From Paenibacillus agricola (GTDB taxonomy: Bacteria > Bacillota > Bacilli > Paenibacillales > NBRC-103111): a DNA stretch of 64,000 bases. Of the stretch, positions 46,732 to 55,740 are shown piece by piece. The stretch lies in contig NZ_JAAOIW010000001.1 of assembly GCF_011440305.1 (NCBI RefSeq), positions 905,878 through 969,877 on the forward strand, given 5' to 3'. Within the stretch, counting starts at the first letter, position 1. Each line of letters starts with the position of its first letter. The translations under genes and the position numbers were made by a program. The notes below the pieces were generated by a model. It had not been told where the DNA came from. It did not search any database and saw only the letters and a program-made list of their open reading frames with translations.

Positions 46732-46765
46732 AAAAAAACCTTGAATGGCTTATAGCCAAGCAAGG
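46732..46765 (-). terminator. Terminator of the serine hydrolase gene
   Basis: CCTTGAATGGCT pairs with AGCCAAGCAAGG around TAT. Seven T follow on the minus strand. Confidence 0.85.
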
Positions 46766-46806
46766 TTTAGGTAAATATAGGTAAATCATTCACAAGCGCT
46801 CCGATT

Positions 46807-47958
46807 TCACTTCAGCGCTCCATAAATAACAGCGCGCATCCGCGGATGAATGTACGGCTCCAGGCTTGGCAGCATTTGCTGCATGTAAACCACAGACAAT
46901 TGCTCCAATGGATCAATTAACACCCAAGACCCGGCTAGACCGGCCCAGCCAAATTCGCCGATTGAGCCGTTGATCCCCCCGGCTGCTGGATCCATCATGA
47001 CACGGACTCCCAAACCATAGCCATAGCCACTCATTTGTGTCCAATTGAAATCCTTGAGCTGCTGTGGCCCCAAATGATTGGTTCCCATCAATTGGATCGT
47101 CTTCGGGCTAAGAATCCGTGCCCCCGCAAGCTCACCGCCCCGCGCCAATGCCTGCGCAAACCGGCTGTAATCACCGATTGTTGATAATAGCCCGCCTCCA
47201 CCGCTCTCATAGCTGCATCCTGGCTGATAAGGGGCGTCCATGTTCGTATTAAGCGTCAGCTTGCCATCTTCTGCACGGTCATACATCAAGCATAGGCGGT
47301 CGCGCTTTTCCTCGGCGATCCGAAAGGAGGTATCAACCATCTGGAGTGGTTCAAAAATTTCCTTCCGTAAAAATTCGCCGAAGCTTTCACCGGATAACAC
47401 CTCGATCAAAGCTGCCAGGACATCATGGCTTGTACCGTACTTCCAATGGGTACCGGGTTCAAAAGCAAGCGGAACGGTAGCGAGCGCTTTGGAAAGCGCT
47501 CTCATATCCATCGTTGAAACCGCATTTTGCATAAGGGTACGAGTTTGCCTTTCGGTTTCTGTTAGCTCCCCACCATAAGTAAGCCCCGAGGACATGGTGA
47601 ATAAATCCTTGATCCGTATCGATCCTGAAGCGGAAGCTACAGTTCTTGAACCAAGCTCATTATAGCTGTATACCGATATATCCTTAAATTCCGGTAAGTA
47701 AGCTTCCACCGGATCGTTCAGCAGATAAAGCCCTTTTTCATAAAGCATTAGCGCCGCTGCGCAGGTAACCACCTTGCTCATCGAATAAATCCGATAAATC
47801 GTATCTGCGCCTATCTTTTTATGATTGGCCAAATCTGCATACCCGAAGCTTTCCTCGTATAACACTTCTCCGTTTTTGACAACAGTGCAAGCACATCCAG
47901 CAGGTCCTTTTTCCATAAAGCTCTTAAGTAGCGGAGTTAAACGTTGAAACCGATCCAT
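46807..47958 (-). CDS. Beta-lactamase-family serine hydrolase
   Basis: A 383-residue protein of the class C beta-lactamase/esterase family. The catalytic SxxK is in YRIYSMSKVVTCAAAL (about residue 60), and later conserved blocks include WKYGTSHDVLAALIE with the Tyr and a Gly-rich GAGG-type region near residue 335. No signal peptide, so probably cytoplasmic or non-classically exported; an esterase or peptidase activity is more likely than antibiotic resistance. The ATG at 47958 has a GGGGCTGGGAG site; a TTG seven codons earlier, behind AAGGAGGG, is also possible. Confidence 0.87.
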   Translation of the reverse strand: MDRFQRLTPLLKSFMEKGPAGCACTVVKNGEVLYEESFGYADLANHKKIGADTIYRIYSMSKVVTCAAALMLYEKGLYLLNDPVEAYLPEFKDISVYSYNELGSRTVASASGSIRIKDLFTMSSGLTYGGELTETERQTRTLMQNAVSTMDMRALSKALATVPLAFEPGTHWKYGTSHDVLAALIEVLSGESFGEFLRKEIFEPLQMVDTSFRIAEEKRDRLCLMYDRAEDGKLTLNTNMDAPYQPGCSYESGGGGLLSTIGDYSRFAQALARGGELAGARILSPKTIQLMGTNHLGPQQLKDFNWTQMSGYGYGLGVRVMMDPAAGGINGSIGEFGWAGLAGSWVLIDPLEQLSVVYMQQMLPSLEPYIHPRMRAVIYGALK

Positions 47959-48035
47959 TCTCCCAGCCCCTTCCAAATCGTTATCTTCCCTCCTTAGTGT
48001 AACATACATACTTCAAGCAATGAATTCAAAATCTT

Positions 48036-48734
48036 TCAACGTTGAGCGATCTTGACCATATCCTTACTCTCCAAAATGTTGGACTCATACTCATGGTTGA
48101 CAAGATCAATCATAGCTTTGCCCAGTTCACTCAATGTAATAACATGCTTGGGTAGAAGCCGGCGCAGCACTGGATATAGCCAGGTAAATGCGGCATAATA
48201 GCGATGCATGTTTTTCAACCCCTTAATGGGATGGATATAACCGGGACGGAACATATAAGCTCTTTTGAAAGGCAGCTTTAGAAGCTGGTTTTCTGTTTTC
48301 CCTTTGACACGCGCCCACATACTTTTCCCCTGCTCAGTACTATCTGTCCCGGTCCCAGTCACATAACAAAAAACCATCCCTGGATTTACACTGGACACGA
48401 GGCCTGCTATATATAGCGTTAAATCGTAGGTTATCCTGCTATATTTAGCCTCATCCATACCTACCGACGATACACCGAGGCAAAAGAAGCAGGCATTATA
48501 GCCTTCCAGTTGTGATTCAATCGATGATAAATCAAAAAGATCAGGATGCACAATTTCCGTTAATTTGGGATGCTGCACGCCACATGGCTTACGGTTGATC
48601 ACCAATATGCGTTCCACATCGGCATGTAAAAGGCATTCATGCAACACCCCTTCCCCTACCATTCCAGTGGCACCGGTAATAATAACATTGATTTTATGGG
48701 TTTCCCTATGATTCTCAATACGCTTTATATGCAT
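48036..48734 (-). CDS. NAD(P)-binding Rossmann-fold protein (epimerase-like)
   Basis: A 232-residue extended-SDR-like protein. The nucleotide-binding motif is IITGATGMVGEGVLHE (about residues 18-33), with RILVINRKP after it, then CFFCLGVSS (about 85) and a Tyr/Lys-like region near FCYVTGTGTDS. There is no clear YxxxK, so it may be a binding or quinone-reductase-like member rather than a full epimerase. Substrate unknown. Monocistronic; AGGGAG is ten or so bases from the ATG. Confidence 0.75.
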   Translation of the reverse strand: MHIKRIENHRETHKINVIITGATGMVGEGVLHECLLHADVERILVINRKPCGVQHPKLTEIVHPDLFDLSSIESQLEGYNACFFCLGVSSVGMDEAKYSRITYDLTLYIAGLVSSVNPGMVFCYVTGTGTDSTEQGKSMWARVKGKTENQLLKLPFKRAYMFRPGYIHPIKGLKNMHRYYAAFTWLYPVLRRLLPKHVITLSELGKAMIDLVNHEYESNILESKDMVKIAQR

Positions 48735-48847
48735 GGAAGCTTCATTCTCCCTTATTGGAATAAATTTGCTGTAACCTCAGGAATAGGGCACAATGCTAAA
48801 ATCCTGCGTTTGACTATAATAATCGATCGTTCAGTTAATGTCAATTC

Positions 48848-48883
48848 AAAAAAACCACAAGCGAGTCCAGCCCGTCTTGTGGT
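48848..48883 (-). terminator. Terminator of the YesN-type regulator gene
   Basis: ACCACAAG (48854-48861) pairs with CTTGTGGT (48876-48883). Seven T follow on the minus strand. Confidence 0.9.
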
Positions 48884-48893
48884 CAACTCTTTA

Positions 48894-50525
48894 CTACACA
48901 ACTCCCGAGCTCATCCGGTAATCATTCGGTCCCATTCCTGTATAAGTCTTGAATACCTTCAAGAAGTAGCTTTTATTGTCAAAGCCAAGCATTTCGGCAA
49001 TTTCTTCCACCGACTTGTTTGATGTATTCAGCCACTTTTTGGCGGCCTCCATTTTGATACGTGTTACATATTCAATAAAAGTTTCTCCGGTTTCTTTTTT
49101 GAACAAACGGCTAAAATAGCTCGGATTTAGGTGTAAATACGCCGCCATCTCCTCCTGTGACAATTTCCTGTGCAGATTAGTCTCCACATAGGAGTGGCAG
49201 GCCAGAATCTCCATCCTTTTGGAAAGGCTATTGATATGTCCTACTTGCATGATTTTTTCCGTCATAAAACCAATGAGCCACGCCTCCAAATGATGGATGG
49301 AATGAATCTGGGACAAGGTATGATGGAGCACCTCCGAGGAAAAAGTCGTTTGAAATTGCTGCAAGGATTTCAGCTTCATCTGGATCTCTAGCAAAATATT
49401 TAATAGCCATTCTTTAACCAGCTCCGGATGATAGCGGTTTGCCCGAACACGTTCCATCCATAGTCTGACCACCTGCGGAACCTGCTCCAAATTTTCTTCG
49501 AAAATGACCTGCCGAAATTCGTCTGAGGCTTGCGCAAAATGATAATCAAGCTCTCTAATTCCTGCTTGATAAGGCAACACATCCTTCAACCATATCACAG
49601 AAGTTTCTGGCAAAAAAAAGCGATGCCCCAATGACTTCAACAGCTCTTGCAAATGTTCCTTTAGCTCAAATACATGGGTTGTCGGCTCACCGATAACAAA
49701 GGATACCATAACCTTGATATATTTCTGGATTACCCGACATATCCGGTTCAGTATAGCCTCCAGCTGAGCCTCGTTGTAGGTATGAATGAACTTGGCATAG
49801 GGGAACAACAGGAAGAAGCGGTCTCCTTCATAGCGGAAGCTTATCCCTTCATTATTCTCTTTCAAAACCTCCTCCACGATGTTCTCCACAGCGAACACAA
49901 GTAAATCTTCCGATATAAATCTAGTCACTGCCTCTTGATACCGATTGATATACCCAATTACGGGAAGGTATAGACCTTGTTCCAGACGGATTCCGAATTC
50001 CGCCGCCTGTGAATTCATTGTATCCACATTCATAATAGGATACTGCAGTATCGACCTGATGAAGCCCTGCTTCATCAATGCTTTGCTGTGCTCGGCCCCG
50101 GATTTCAATCGGAAGTTTTCCTTCTTCGCAGTCTGCTCCGTTCTAATATCTTGTGCCAGCCTGATCAGCAGATCCTTAATAACCTGCGGTTTCATACTCT
50201 CCTTTAGAATATACTCATCCAAATGAAGCTTTACTGCCTGCTGGGCATAATGGAAGTCATCATGACAAGACAGGATGACAGCTCTAATCGAAGGATAATG
50301 GGATTTCACCGATCTTAGAAGCTCAATTCCATTCATCTCAGGCATACCGATATCCGTAACTATCAAATCAGGCTTTTCTAACTCCACATGCTGTAATGCC
50401 GCAATGGGGGAATCAAAAGCGCCAACCAATTCGAAGCCGCATTCCTTCCACGGAATGAGTGCAGTCAAAAAATCCAGCACTGGCAAATCGTCATCCACTA
50501 TAATCGCCTTCAGTAGGTGTCCCAT
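48894..50525 (-). CDS. YesN-type response regulator with AraC DNA-binding domain
   Basis: A 543-residue regulator. The receiver domain (1-125) has acidic residues in IIVDDDLP, phospho-Asp in LIVTDIGMPEMNG and Lys in YILKESMKP. A 300-residue linker domain follows, then two AraC helix-turn-helices (about 440-540; LSQEEMAAYLHLNPSYFSRL, VEEIAEMLGFDNKSYFLKVF). It overlaps the kinase gene by 35 bases, so the two are coupled. By operon it should activate the 52386-55569 transporter in response to an extracellular sugar. Confidence 0.94.
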   Translation of the reverse strand: MGHLLKAIIVDDDLPVLDFLTALIPWKECGFELVGAFDSPIAALQHVELEKPDLIVTDIGMPEMNGIELLRSVKSHYPSIRAVILSCHDDFHYAQQAVKLHLDEYILKESMKPQVIKDLLIRLAQDIRTEQTAKKENFRLKSGAEHSKALMKQGFIRSILQYPIMNVDTMNSQAAEFGIRLEQGLYLPVIGYINRYQEAVTRFISEDLLVFAVENIVEEVLKENNEGISFRYEGDRFFLLFPYAKFIHTYNEAQLEAILNRICRVIQKYIKVMVSFVIGEPTTHVFELKEHLQELLKSLGHRFFLPETSVIWLKDVLPYQAGIRELDYHFAQASDEFRQVIFEENLEQVPQVVRLWMERVRANRYHPELVKEWLLNILLEIQMKLKSLQQFQTTFSSEVLHHTLSQIHSIHHLEAWLIGFMTEKIMQVGHINSLSKRMEILACHSYVETNLHRKLSQEEMAAYLHLNPSYFSRLFKKETGETFIEYVTRIKMEAAKKWLNTSNKSVEEIAEMLGFDNKSYFLKVFKTYTGMGPNDYRMSSGVV

Positions 50526-52314
50526 GCTTATTCACCGCCCTCTTCAATTGGATCGTCACTTTCGTTCCTTCACCGGGTATACTATCGATATTGAAGTCAA
50601 ATTGATCCCGATAAATCATTCTTAACCGCTCTATCACATTATAGAGCCCAATCCCTGACAAGCCCGCATCACTGCTGTGCGAAGAATTTCCTTCAGCTCC
50701 ATCCAAGCTCGCTATAAGCAGCTTTTTTTGCGCCTTGTCCATCCCTATCCCGTTATCTTCTACTATGATATATAACGTTTCAGCAGAATTTTTCCAAGCT
50801 TGAATACTTATCGTCCCGCTTTTTTGCTTCAATCCGTGAATATAAGAGTTCTCTATCAATGGCTGGATCAGAAACCGGGGTACTTCCTCTAATAATGTAT
50901 CGGAAGCAAGCTTTAACTCCAGAACAATCGTTTCTTTACTACGAAAGTTGAGTAGCTTGATATATTGTTCGATAATATTGACCTCTTCATGCAGCGGAAT
51001 CCATTCATTGTTCCTGTTAATCGTCATGCGCAGCAGTGTGGACAATGAACCAAGCAGATCCGCGTTCTCCTCGTCGCCCTTCAGCATAATTTTCATGCGG
51101 ATTGAATTTAGGATATTAAACAAAAAATGTGGGTTGATCTGCGCTTGTAGCATACTCAGCTCCGCCATACGCTTCTTTTGCTGCTCACGAGTAATTTGTT
51201 CAATCATCGATTCGATCCGGTCAAGCATCCGGTCAAAGGCATGACCCAATCGACCGATTTCGTTGTCCCCGCGCACGTGAGACCGCACCTCCAGATCACC
51301 CTCCTCTACTTTAGCTGATACACGGCTGATCCGAATGACCGGTTTCATTAGCTGGTCTAACAAATATAGAAGCACCAGCGCAAATGACAGCACATAGAAC
51401 AGTTGAACAATAAAGTCTTTCTGCCGGATGTCGCTGATCTTGCCGATAGCAGTCTCATAGGGTGTTAGGCTAACTAATTGCCATCCCGAGGATAAGACAG
51501 GCTTGCTTAATAAAAAAAACTGTTTTTCATCCAATTCTACCTGTTTGACCTCTCCTTGGTTGGGCAGCCCTTGGAATGGAAAAACATCCCCTATTTGAGC
51601 TTGATTTCGGTGTGCCATGATGCGGCCATCCTTATTCAACAAAGCGAACTCTTGGGTTGTCGCATATTTTTGCAGCACCTGGCGCACTTGCTTTTCCTCA
51701 ATGCTTATCACCACATATCCATAGGTTAACGAAGCGGTTCTAAGGGGACGCAAAATCGTAATTAAATAAGGGCTTTCCTGTGCCCTTGATTTAAAATAAG
51801 TATTGTGGGTTCCCAACCATAAGATATCATAGCCTTTGAGCTGTTGGGTCTGTGCAAACCATGGTTCATTCATTATATCAGATGGTGATAAATCCAACGT
51901 ATGGTTGGAGAAGTATCGCCCGTTAGGAAGGAGGATGGAAATGTACATGGAATCCTTCTCATAGACCATGCGCTCCAGCCTTCTGGTCACCTTTTGCCCA
52001 TCAAGAACCCAATTGTTCAAATCATCTGTAGCATCCAGTTTTCCAAGTTCTTTCAAAAGAGGAGCCAATTCATCATCAAATTGAATCAAGTTAGTGACAT
52101 CCATCATGTTGCTGAACATGTTGGACATATACAGGTCTACGACCCCAAAAGCTTCTGAGGCTGTTTTCTGCGCAGTTTCCTGAAGGACATCCTTTGTTAA
52201 ATAATTGGAGATGTTTACAGCAATCAATCCGGGCAAGAGTAAACAAATGGCAACCGAAGCCATCAGCTTCTGCCTTATGGAAAGTCTTCGAAACAAACGA
52301 CGCAAGCGATTCAT
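50491..52314 (-). CDS. YesM-type sensor histidine kinase
   Basis: A 607-residue membrane kinase. The ATG at 52314 follows a near-perfect GGAGGAGTAAGG; an upstream extension is not needed. Helix 1 at about 15-35, a large extracellular dCache-like sensor (36-295), helix 2 at about 300-322, HAMP, then the phospho-His in LQAQINPHFLFNILNSIRM (about 395) and the ATPase region (RFLIQPLIENSYIHGLK, VEDNGIGMDKAQK, SGIGLYNVIERL). It lies just after the binding-protein gene of the sugar transporter it presumably controls. Confidence 0.94.
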   Translation of the reverse strand: MNRLRRLFRRLSIRQKLMASVAICLLLPGLIAVNISNYLTKDVLQETAQKTASEAFGVVDLYMSNMFSNMMDVTNLIQFDDELAPLLKELGKLDATDDLNNWVLDGQKVTRRLERMVYEKDSMYISILLPNGRYFSNHTLDLSPSDIMNEPWFAQTQQLKGYDILWLGTHNTYFKSRAQESPYLITILRPLRTASLTYGYVVISIEEKQVRQVLQKYATTQEFALLNKDGRIMAHRNQAQIGDVFPFQGLPNQGEVKQVELDEKQFFLLSKPVLSSGWQLVSLTPYETAIGKISDIRQKDFIVQLFYVLSFALVLLYLLDQLMKPVIRISRVSAKVEEGDLEVRSHVRGDNEIGRLGHAFDRMLDRIESMIEQITREQQKKRMAELSMLQAQINPHFLFNILNSIRMKIMLKGDEENADLLGSLSTLLRMTINRNNEWIPLHEEVNIIEQYIKLLNFRSKETIVLELKLASDTLLEEVPRFLIQPLIENSYIHGLKQKSGTISIQAWKNSAETLYIIVEDNGIGMDKAQKKLLIASLDGAEGNSSHSSDAGLSGIGLYNVIERLRMIYRDQFDFNIDSIPGEGTKVTIQLKRAVNKHGTPTEGDYSG

Positions 52315-52348
52315 CCTTACTCCTCCAAGCCGGGCACGATGCAAAAGA

Positions 52349-52373
52349 GGAGAGAACCCACTGGGTTCCCTCC
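52349..52373 (-). terminator. Hairpin between binding-protein and sensor-kinase genes
   Basis: GGAGAGAACCCA directly abuts CTGGGTTCCCTCC, giving a strong stem, followed by TCTTTTG on the minus strand. Likely a partial terminator that lowers kinase expression relative to the transporter. Confidence 0.7.
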
Positions 52374-52385
52374 TGTAATTCCGTA

Positions 52386-53756
52386 TTATTTTTTATTGGC
52401 ATTAATTACTTTTTGAACATTATCCTTAGCTATCTTAATAGCAGTGTCCACATCCTGCTTGCCGAGCAAGAACTTCTCAACCTCTGTGAAATATAAGGTT
52501 CTGGCTTCCTCATAATAGTCCTTTGGCACTGTGAAATCGGCACCCTTAGAACTGGATAATACACGAATCAACGATTCTTTGTCAACCATCTCAGGATTCT
52601 TGGCTTGCGCCAATATATTGTCAACAATTTTATTGATGTCTGCTTTTTTCCAAGGAGAGAAGAACTTTCCTTGTACTTCGATGCCTTCTGTGCTGTACCA
52701 GCGAATGAATTTATAAGCAGCTTCTTTATTTTTCGAATTCGCCGCAATAGTTAGGAAGTCGGAGTTTACAGCTGTCAAACCCGCCGGATCGCTGGCTTCA
52801 TTTTTGGGATAAAGGGCAAATGCCGTTTTGAAAGTAGCAGGCACTTTCTCCGTTCCAGCAACCTCTGGCACCATGTAGTTACCTTGCATTAGCATGGCTG
52901 CCTTTTGGCCGAAGTATACATTACGGTAATTCATTTTTTGAGAAATAATTTCTGCAAAAGGTACGGAGGATTTATCCGTATTCTCCATCTGGTAGCGCAT
53001 TTCAAGTGATTTCTTTACAAGCGGGCTGTCCAAATTGGAGGATCCATCTTTTTTCAGGATGGTATTATCGGTAGGATGATTAAGCAACGCCAATGTATAA
53101 TATTCCGCCCAGTTGTTGTGCAGATAGGTTCCATATTGCTTGGAAGGTCCATCTCCTTTGGTGAGCTTCTTGGCGTAGTCCATATATTCTGCCCAGGTCC
53201 AGTCTGTAGGAACCGGAAGCTTGGCATCATCAAGCATCTGTTTGTTCAGCAATACCAAATATTCGATATATTTGCCCGGTAATGCATAATATTTGCCGTC
53301 AACGCTTGTATCTATTTTGTATTCGTCTTTTGGTGTAATGCCTTCCTTTTTAATCATCTCATCCATGGGCTCAAGCAGACCGATACTTGCGCGTTGAGAC
53401 ATGTAAGCGGCATTGGAGAACATGATCACATCAAGGTCTTCTCCTGAGGCAGCCAGCAAATCCAGCTTTTTCAGACCTTCCTGGGAATCATTTTTTTCGG
53501 ACAGGCCTACAAACTCTACCTTGATATCCGGATTTTTCTTTTCAAATTCGGCAATGGTTTTGTTCCAATTACCAGCCTCCTCTGTGTACCAGGTGTGTAG
53601 CTTAATCGTTGTTGTTTTGGCTGTAGCTCCCGCCTTGTCTGTTGTCGACGCTGTACCAGAGTCACCCTGGCTGGCACATCCGGTTGCAAGTGCAGTTACT
53701 AATAAAGCACTCACGATTGTTGTAGACCACTTTTTCATGTTTCTCATCTGTTTCAT
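52386..53756 (-). CDS. Extracellular solute-binding lipoprotein, family 1
   Basis: A 456-residue lipoprotein with signal peptide and lipobox ALATGC (Cys near residue 27), then a Thr/Ser-rich linker. The binding core begins TTIKLHTWYTEEAGNWNKTI (about 48), with DLDVIMFSNAAYM and YKFIRWYSTEG typical of sugar-binding family 1. AGGAGG precedes the ATG. Third gene in its operon, after two permeases; no ATPase gene. The ligand is unknown but probably an oligosaccharide. Confidence 0.93.
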   Translation of the reverse strand: MKQMRNMKKWSTTIVSALLVTALATGCASQGDSGTASTTDKAGATAKTTTIKLHTWYTEEAGNWNKTIAEFEKKNPDIKVEFVGLSEKNDSQEGLKKLDLLAASGEDLDVIMFSNAAYMSQRASIGLLEPMDEMIKKEGITPKDEYKIDTSVDGKYYALPGKYIEYLVLLNKQMLDDAKLPVPTDWTWAEYMDYAKKLTKGDGPSKQYGTYLHNNWAEYYTLALLNHPTDNTILKKDGSSNLDSPLVKKSLEMRYQMENTDKSSVPFAEIISQKMNYRNVYFGQKAAMLMQGNYMVPEVAGTEKVPATFKTAFALYPKNEASDPAGLTAVNSDFLTIAANSKNKEAAYKFIRWYSTEGIEVQGKFFSPWKKADINKIVDNILAQAKNPEMVDKESLIRVLSSSKGADFTVPKDYYEEARTLYFTEVEKFLLGKQDVDTAIKIAKDNVQKVINANKK

Positions 53757-53793
53757 TGTTATCCTCCTGAATTCATCGTTTTTATGTTAAATG

Positions 53794-54624
53794 CTAACCC
53801 TTAACCCCACCCATAGCTATACCTTCGATTACATTTTTTTGACCTGCGATAAATACAATCAATAACGGAAGAATAGCTGAAACCGCAGCCGCCATAATCA
53901 GGGAATAGAAATCACCGTTCATATCAGCAAAGGAATTGATTCCGAGCTGCAGAGTGAATAATGATTTGGTTCTCAAGAAGATAAGCGGATTCTGGTAATC
54001 ATTCCACGTCCATATAAAACGAAGAATCGCGTAAGTCGCAATCGCAGGACGGACAAGAGGCAGTGCAATCGAGAAGAAGCTGCGGAAATGTCCGGCTCCG
54101 TCCATGCGTGCTGATTCCAAATATTCATTGTTGATGCCAATAAAAAACTGACGAAGCAAGAAAGTTCCCAATACACTGAAGCTGTTTAATAAGATTAGGC
54201 CAAAGTGATTATCGAACAATCCAATCCATTTATAGATTAAAAATTGGGGTACAAGAATCGCTTGGTGCGGCACCATATAAATGACGAGCACCAGAATAAA
54301 GATGGCTTCCCGCCCCTTGAAATTCACTTTGGAAAATCCGTATGCGGCCATGCAGGAGAACATAACGGACAAAGCCGTTGTGGATACCGCTATCTTAATG
54401 GAATTCCAGTAATAGATCGGAAAATCCGATTTGGCCCATACTTGTGTGTAGTTGCTTACAGCGTTCCAAGTACTCGGAATCCATTCTATCGGATATTTAA
54501 AGACATCAACTTCAGGTTTAAAAGAAGAGGTTAGCATCCATAAAAATGGCAGTAAAAACATCAGGCCGAATACGGCCATAATTATTGTAATTAGTACTTT
54601 CACTAAAGATTCTCGCGCGGCCAT
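53794..54624 (-). CDS. Carbohydrate ABC transporter permease, MalG type
   Basis: A 276-residue six-helix permease. EAA loop ESARMDGAGHFRSFFSIALP (about 170-190); RFIWTWNDYQNPLIFL follows. Ends in IAMGGVKG. The ATG at 54624 fits GGAGGTG at nine bases; an upstream GTG lies inside that site. Only 15 bases separate it from the partner permease. Confidence 0.92.
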   Translation of the reverse strand: MAARESLVKVLITIIMAVFGLMFLLPFLWMLTSSFKPEVDVFKYPIEWIPSTWNAVSNYTQVWAKSDFPIYYWNSIKIAVSTTALSVMFSCMAAYGFSKVNFKGREAIFILVLVIYMVPHQAILVPQFLIYKWIGLFDNHFGLILLNSFSVLGTFLLRQFFIGINNEYLESARMDGAGHFRSFFSIALPLVRPAIATYAILRFIWTWNDYQNPLIFLRTKSLFTLQLGINSFADMNGDFYSLIMAAAVSAILPLLIVFIAGQKNVIEGIAMGGVKG

Positions 54625-54639
54625 TCTCCATTTCACCTC

Positions 54640-55569
54640 CTAGTAATTCACCCATTTACGTTGCCCGTACCATTGGATTAGCGTTATTAACAGCACACAA
54701 AGGAGCAAAATAACCGCCATTGATGAGGCATAACCTGTTTTTAATTTGATAAATGCTGTTTCATATAAATAATACACCATAACGGATGTAGAATTTGCCG
54801 GCCCCCCTTTGGTTAAAACGGCAATAACGTCAAATGCTTTGAACGATCCAATGATCCCCGTTACCAGCAGAAAAAAGGATGTGGGTGAAAGCAGCGGAAG
54901 GGTAATCTTCATAAACTGCTTCCATGGACTAGCGCCATCTATATCTGCGGCTTCATATAGATCCTTCGGAATGGATTGCAGCCCTGCAATATAAATAATC
55001 AGATTATAGCCAACACCAATCCAGATCATAATCGCCATTACCGAATATAGGGCGAATGTCGGATCAGCCAGCCATTGCGGTGGATTGGCAAATCCCAATG
55101 ACATCAGTGTTTGATTGACAGGCCCATAAGTCGGATGGAAAAGCACCTGGAATACTATAGCAACCGCTACAACACTGGATATATAAGGCATAAAATAGAC
55201 GACCTTGAAAAAATCCTTGAAGTACACCTTCTTGTTGATGATTACCGCCAGTACCAATGAAACACCCAAAGTGATCGGCACCACTAGCATAAAAATAATG
55301 TTGTTTACAAATGACGTAATAAAAAGGCTATCCGAAAATAAATTCGTAAAATTATCAAAGCCGACAAACTTTGTTTTGCTGAAGCCCGCAACAAAATTCC
55401 AATCCGTAAAGCTGAGCAATAAAGAAGCAATAATCGGGAAAAGCGTAAGCACGCATAATCCAAGAACCATAGGACCTATAAAGACATAACCTGTAAGTGT
55501 CTCCACCCATTGTTGGCGGGATAACCCACGGCGTTTCGGACTTTGCTGTGATACCATCTGCGGTTTCAT
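54640..55569 (-). CDS. Carbohydrate ABC transporter permease, MalF type
   Basis: A 309-residue permease from the ATG at 55569, preceded by AGAGGTGG; the longer in-frame extension is non-coding leader. The N-terminus has a 20-residue basic Gln/Arg-rich lead before the first helix (about 28-52). EAA loop EAADIDGASPWKQFMKITLP (about 205-224). First gene of the transporter-YesM-YesN operon. Confidence 0.92.
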   Translation of the reverse strand: MKPQMVSQQSPKRRGLSRQQWVETLTGYVFIGPMVLGLCVLTLFPIIASLLLSFTDWNFVAGFSKTKFVGFDNFTNLFSDSLFITSFVNNIIFMLVVPITLGVSLVLAVIINKKVYFKDFFKVVYFMPYISSVVAVAIVFQVLFHPTYGPVNQTLMSLGFANPPQWLADPTFALYSVMAIMIWIGVGYNLIIYIAGLQSIPKDLYEAADIDGASPWKQFMKITLPLLSPTSFFLLVTGIIGSFKAFDVIAVLTKGGPANSTSVMVYYLYETAFIKLKTGYASSMAVILLLCVLLITLIQWYGQRKWVNY

Positions 55570-55600
55570 AAGCCACCTCTTTGTTGATTTTTCTAAATAT

Positions 55601-55625
55601 ATTGTACCCAGCCGTACGTACCCAC
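55601..55625 (-). promoter_or_regulatory. Probable promoter of the transporter operon
   Basis: On the minus strand TACAAT (rc of 55601-55606) is a good -10 about 32 bases before the first start codon. There is no good -35, as expected for an activator-dependent promoter. The repeated TGGGTAC just upstream may be part of the YesN-type regulator site. Confidence 0.45.
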
Positions 55626-55676
55626 ATAAGAAACGAAGTTGACTTTTTTGAAAAAAAAATGACTTATACATACAAA

Positions 55677-55713
55677 AGAACCACAATACGAGGATTAGTC
55701 GCATTGTGGTTCT
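55677..55713 (-). terminator. Terminator of the second SLH-protein gene
   Basis: AGAACCACAATACGA pairs with TCGCATTGTGGTTCT around GGATTAG; a short TTTTG follows on the minus strand. It resembles 18356-18390 base for base apart from a compensatory pair change. Confidence 0.8.
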
Positions 55714-55740
55714 CCTTCAGCTTTCATAAAGTCCAGCTAA

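Noticed and set aside
46533..46763. 76-codon minus-strand frame upstream of the permease remnant
   Set aside because: It runs through the terminator of the hydrolase gene and the lplB pseudogene in the wrong frame.
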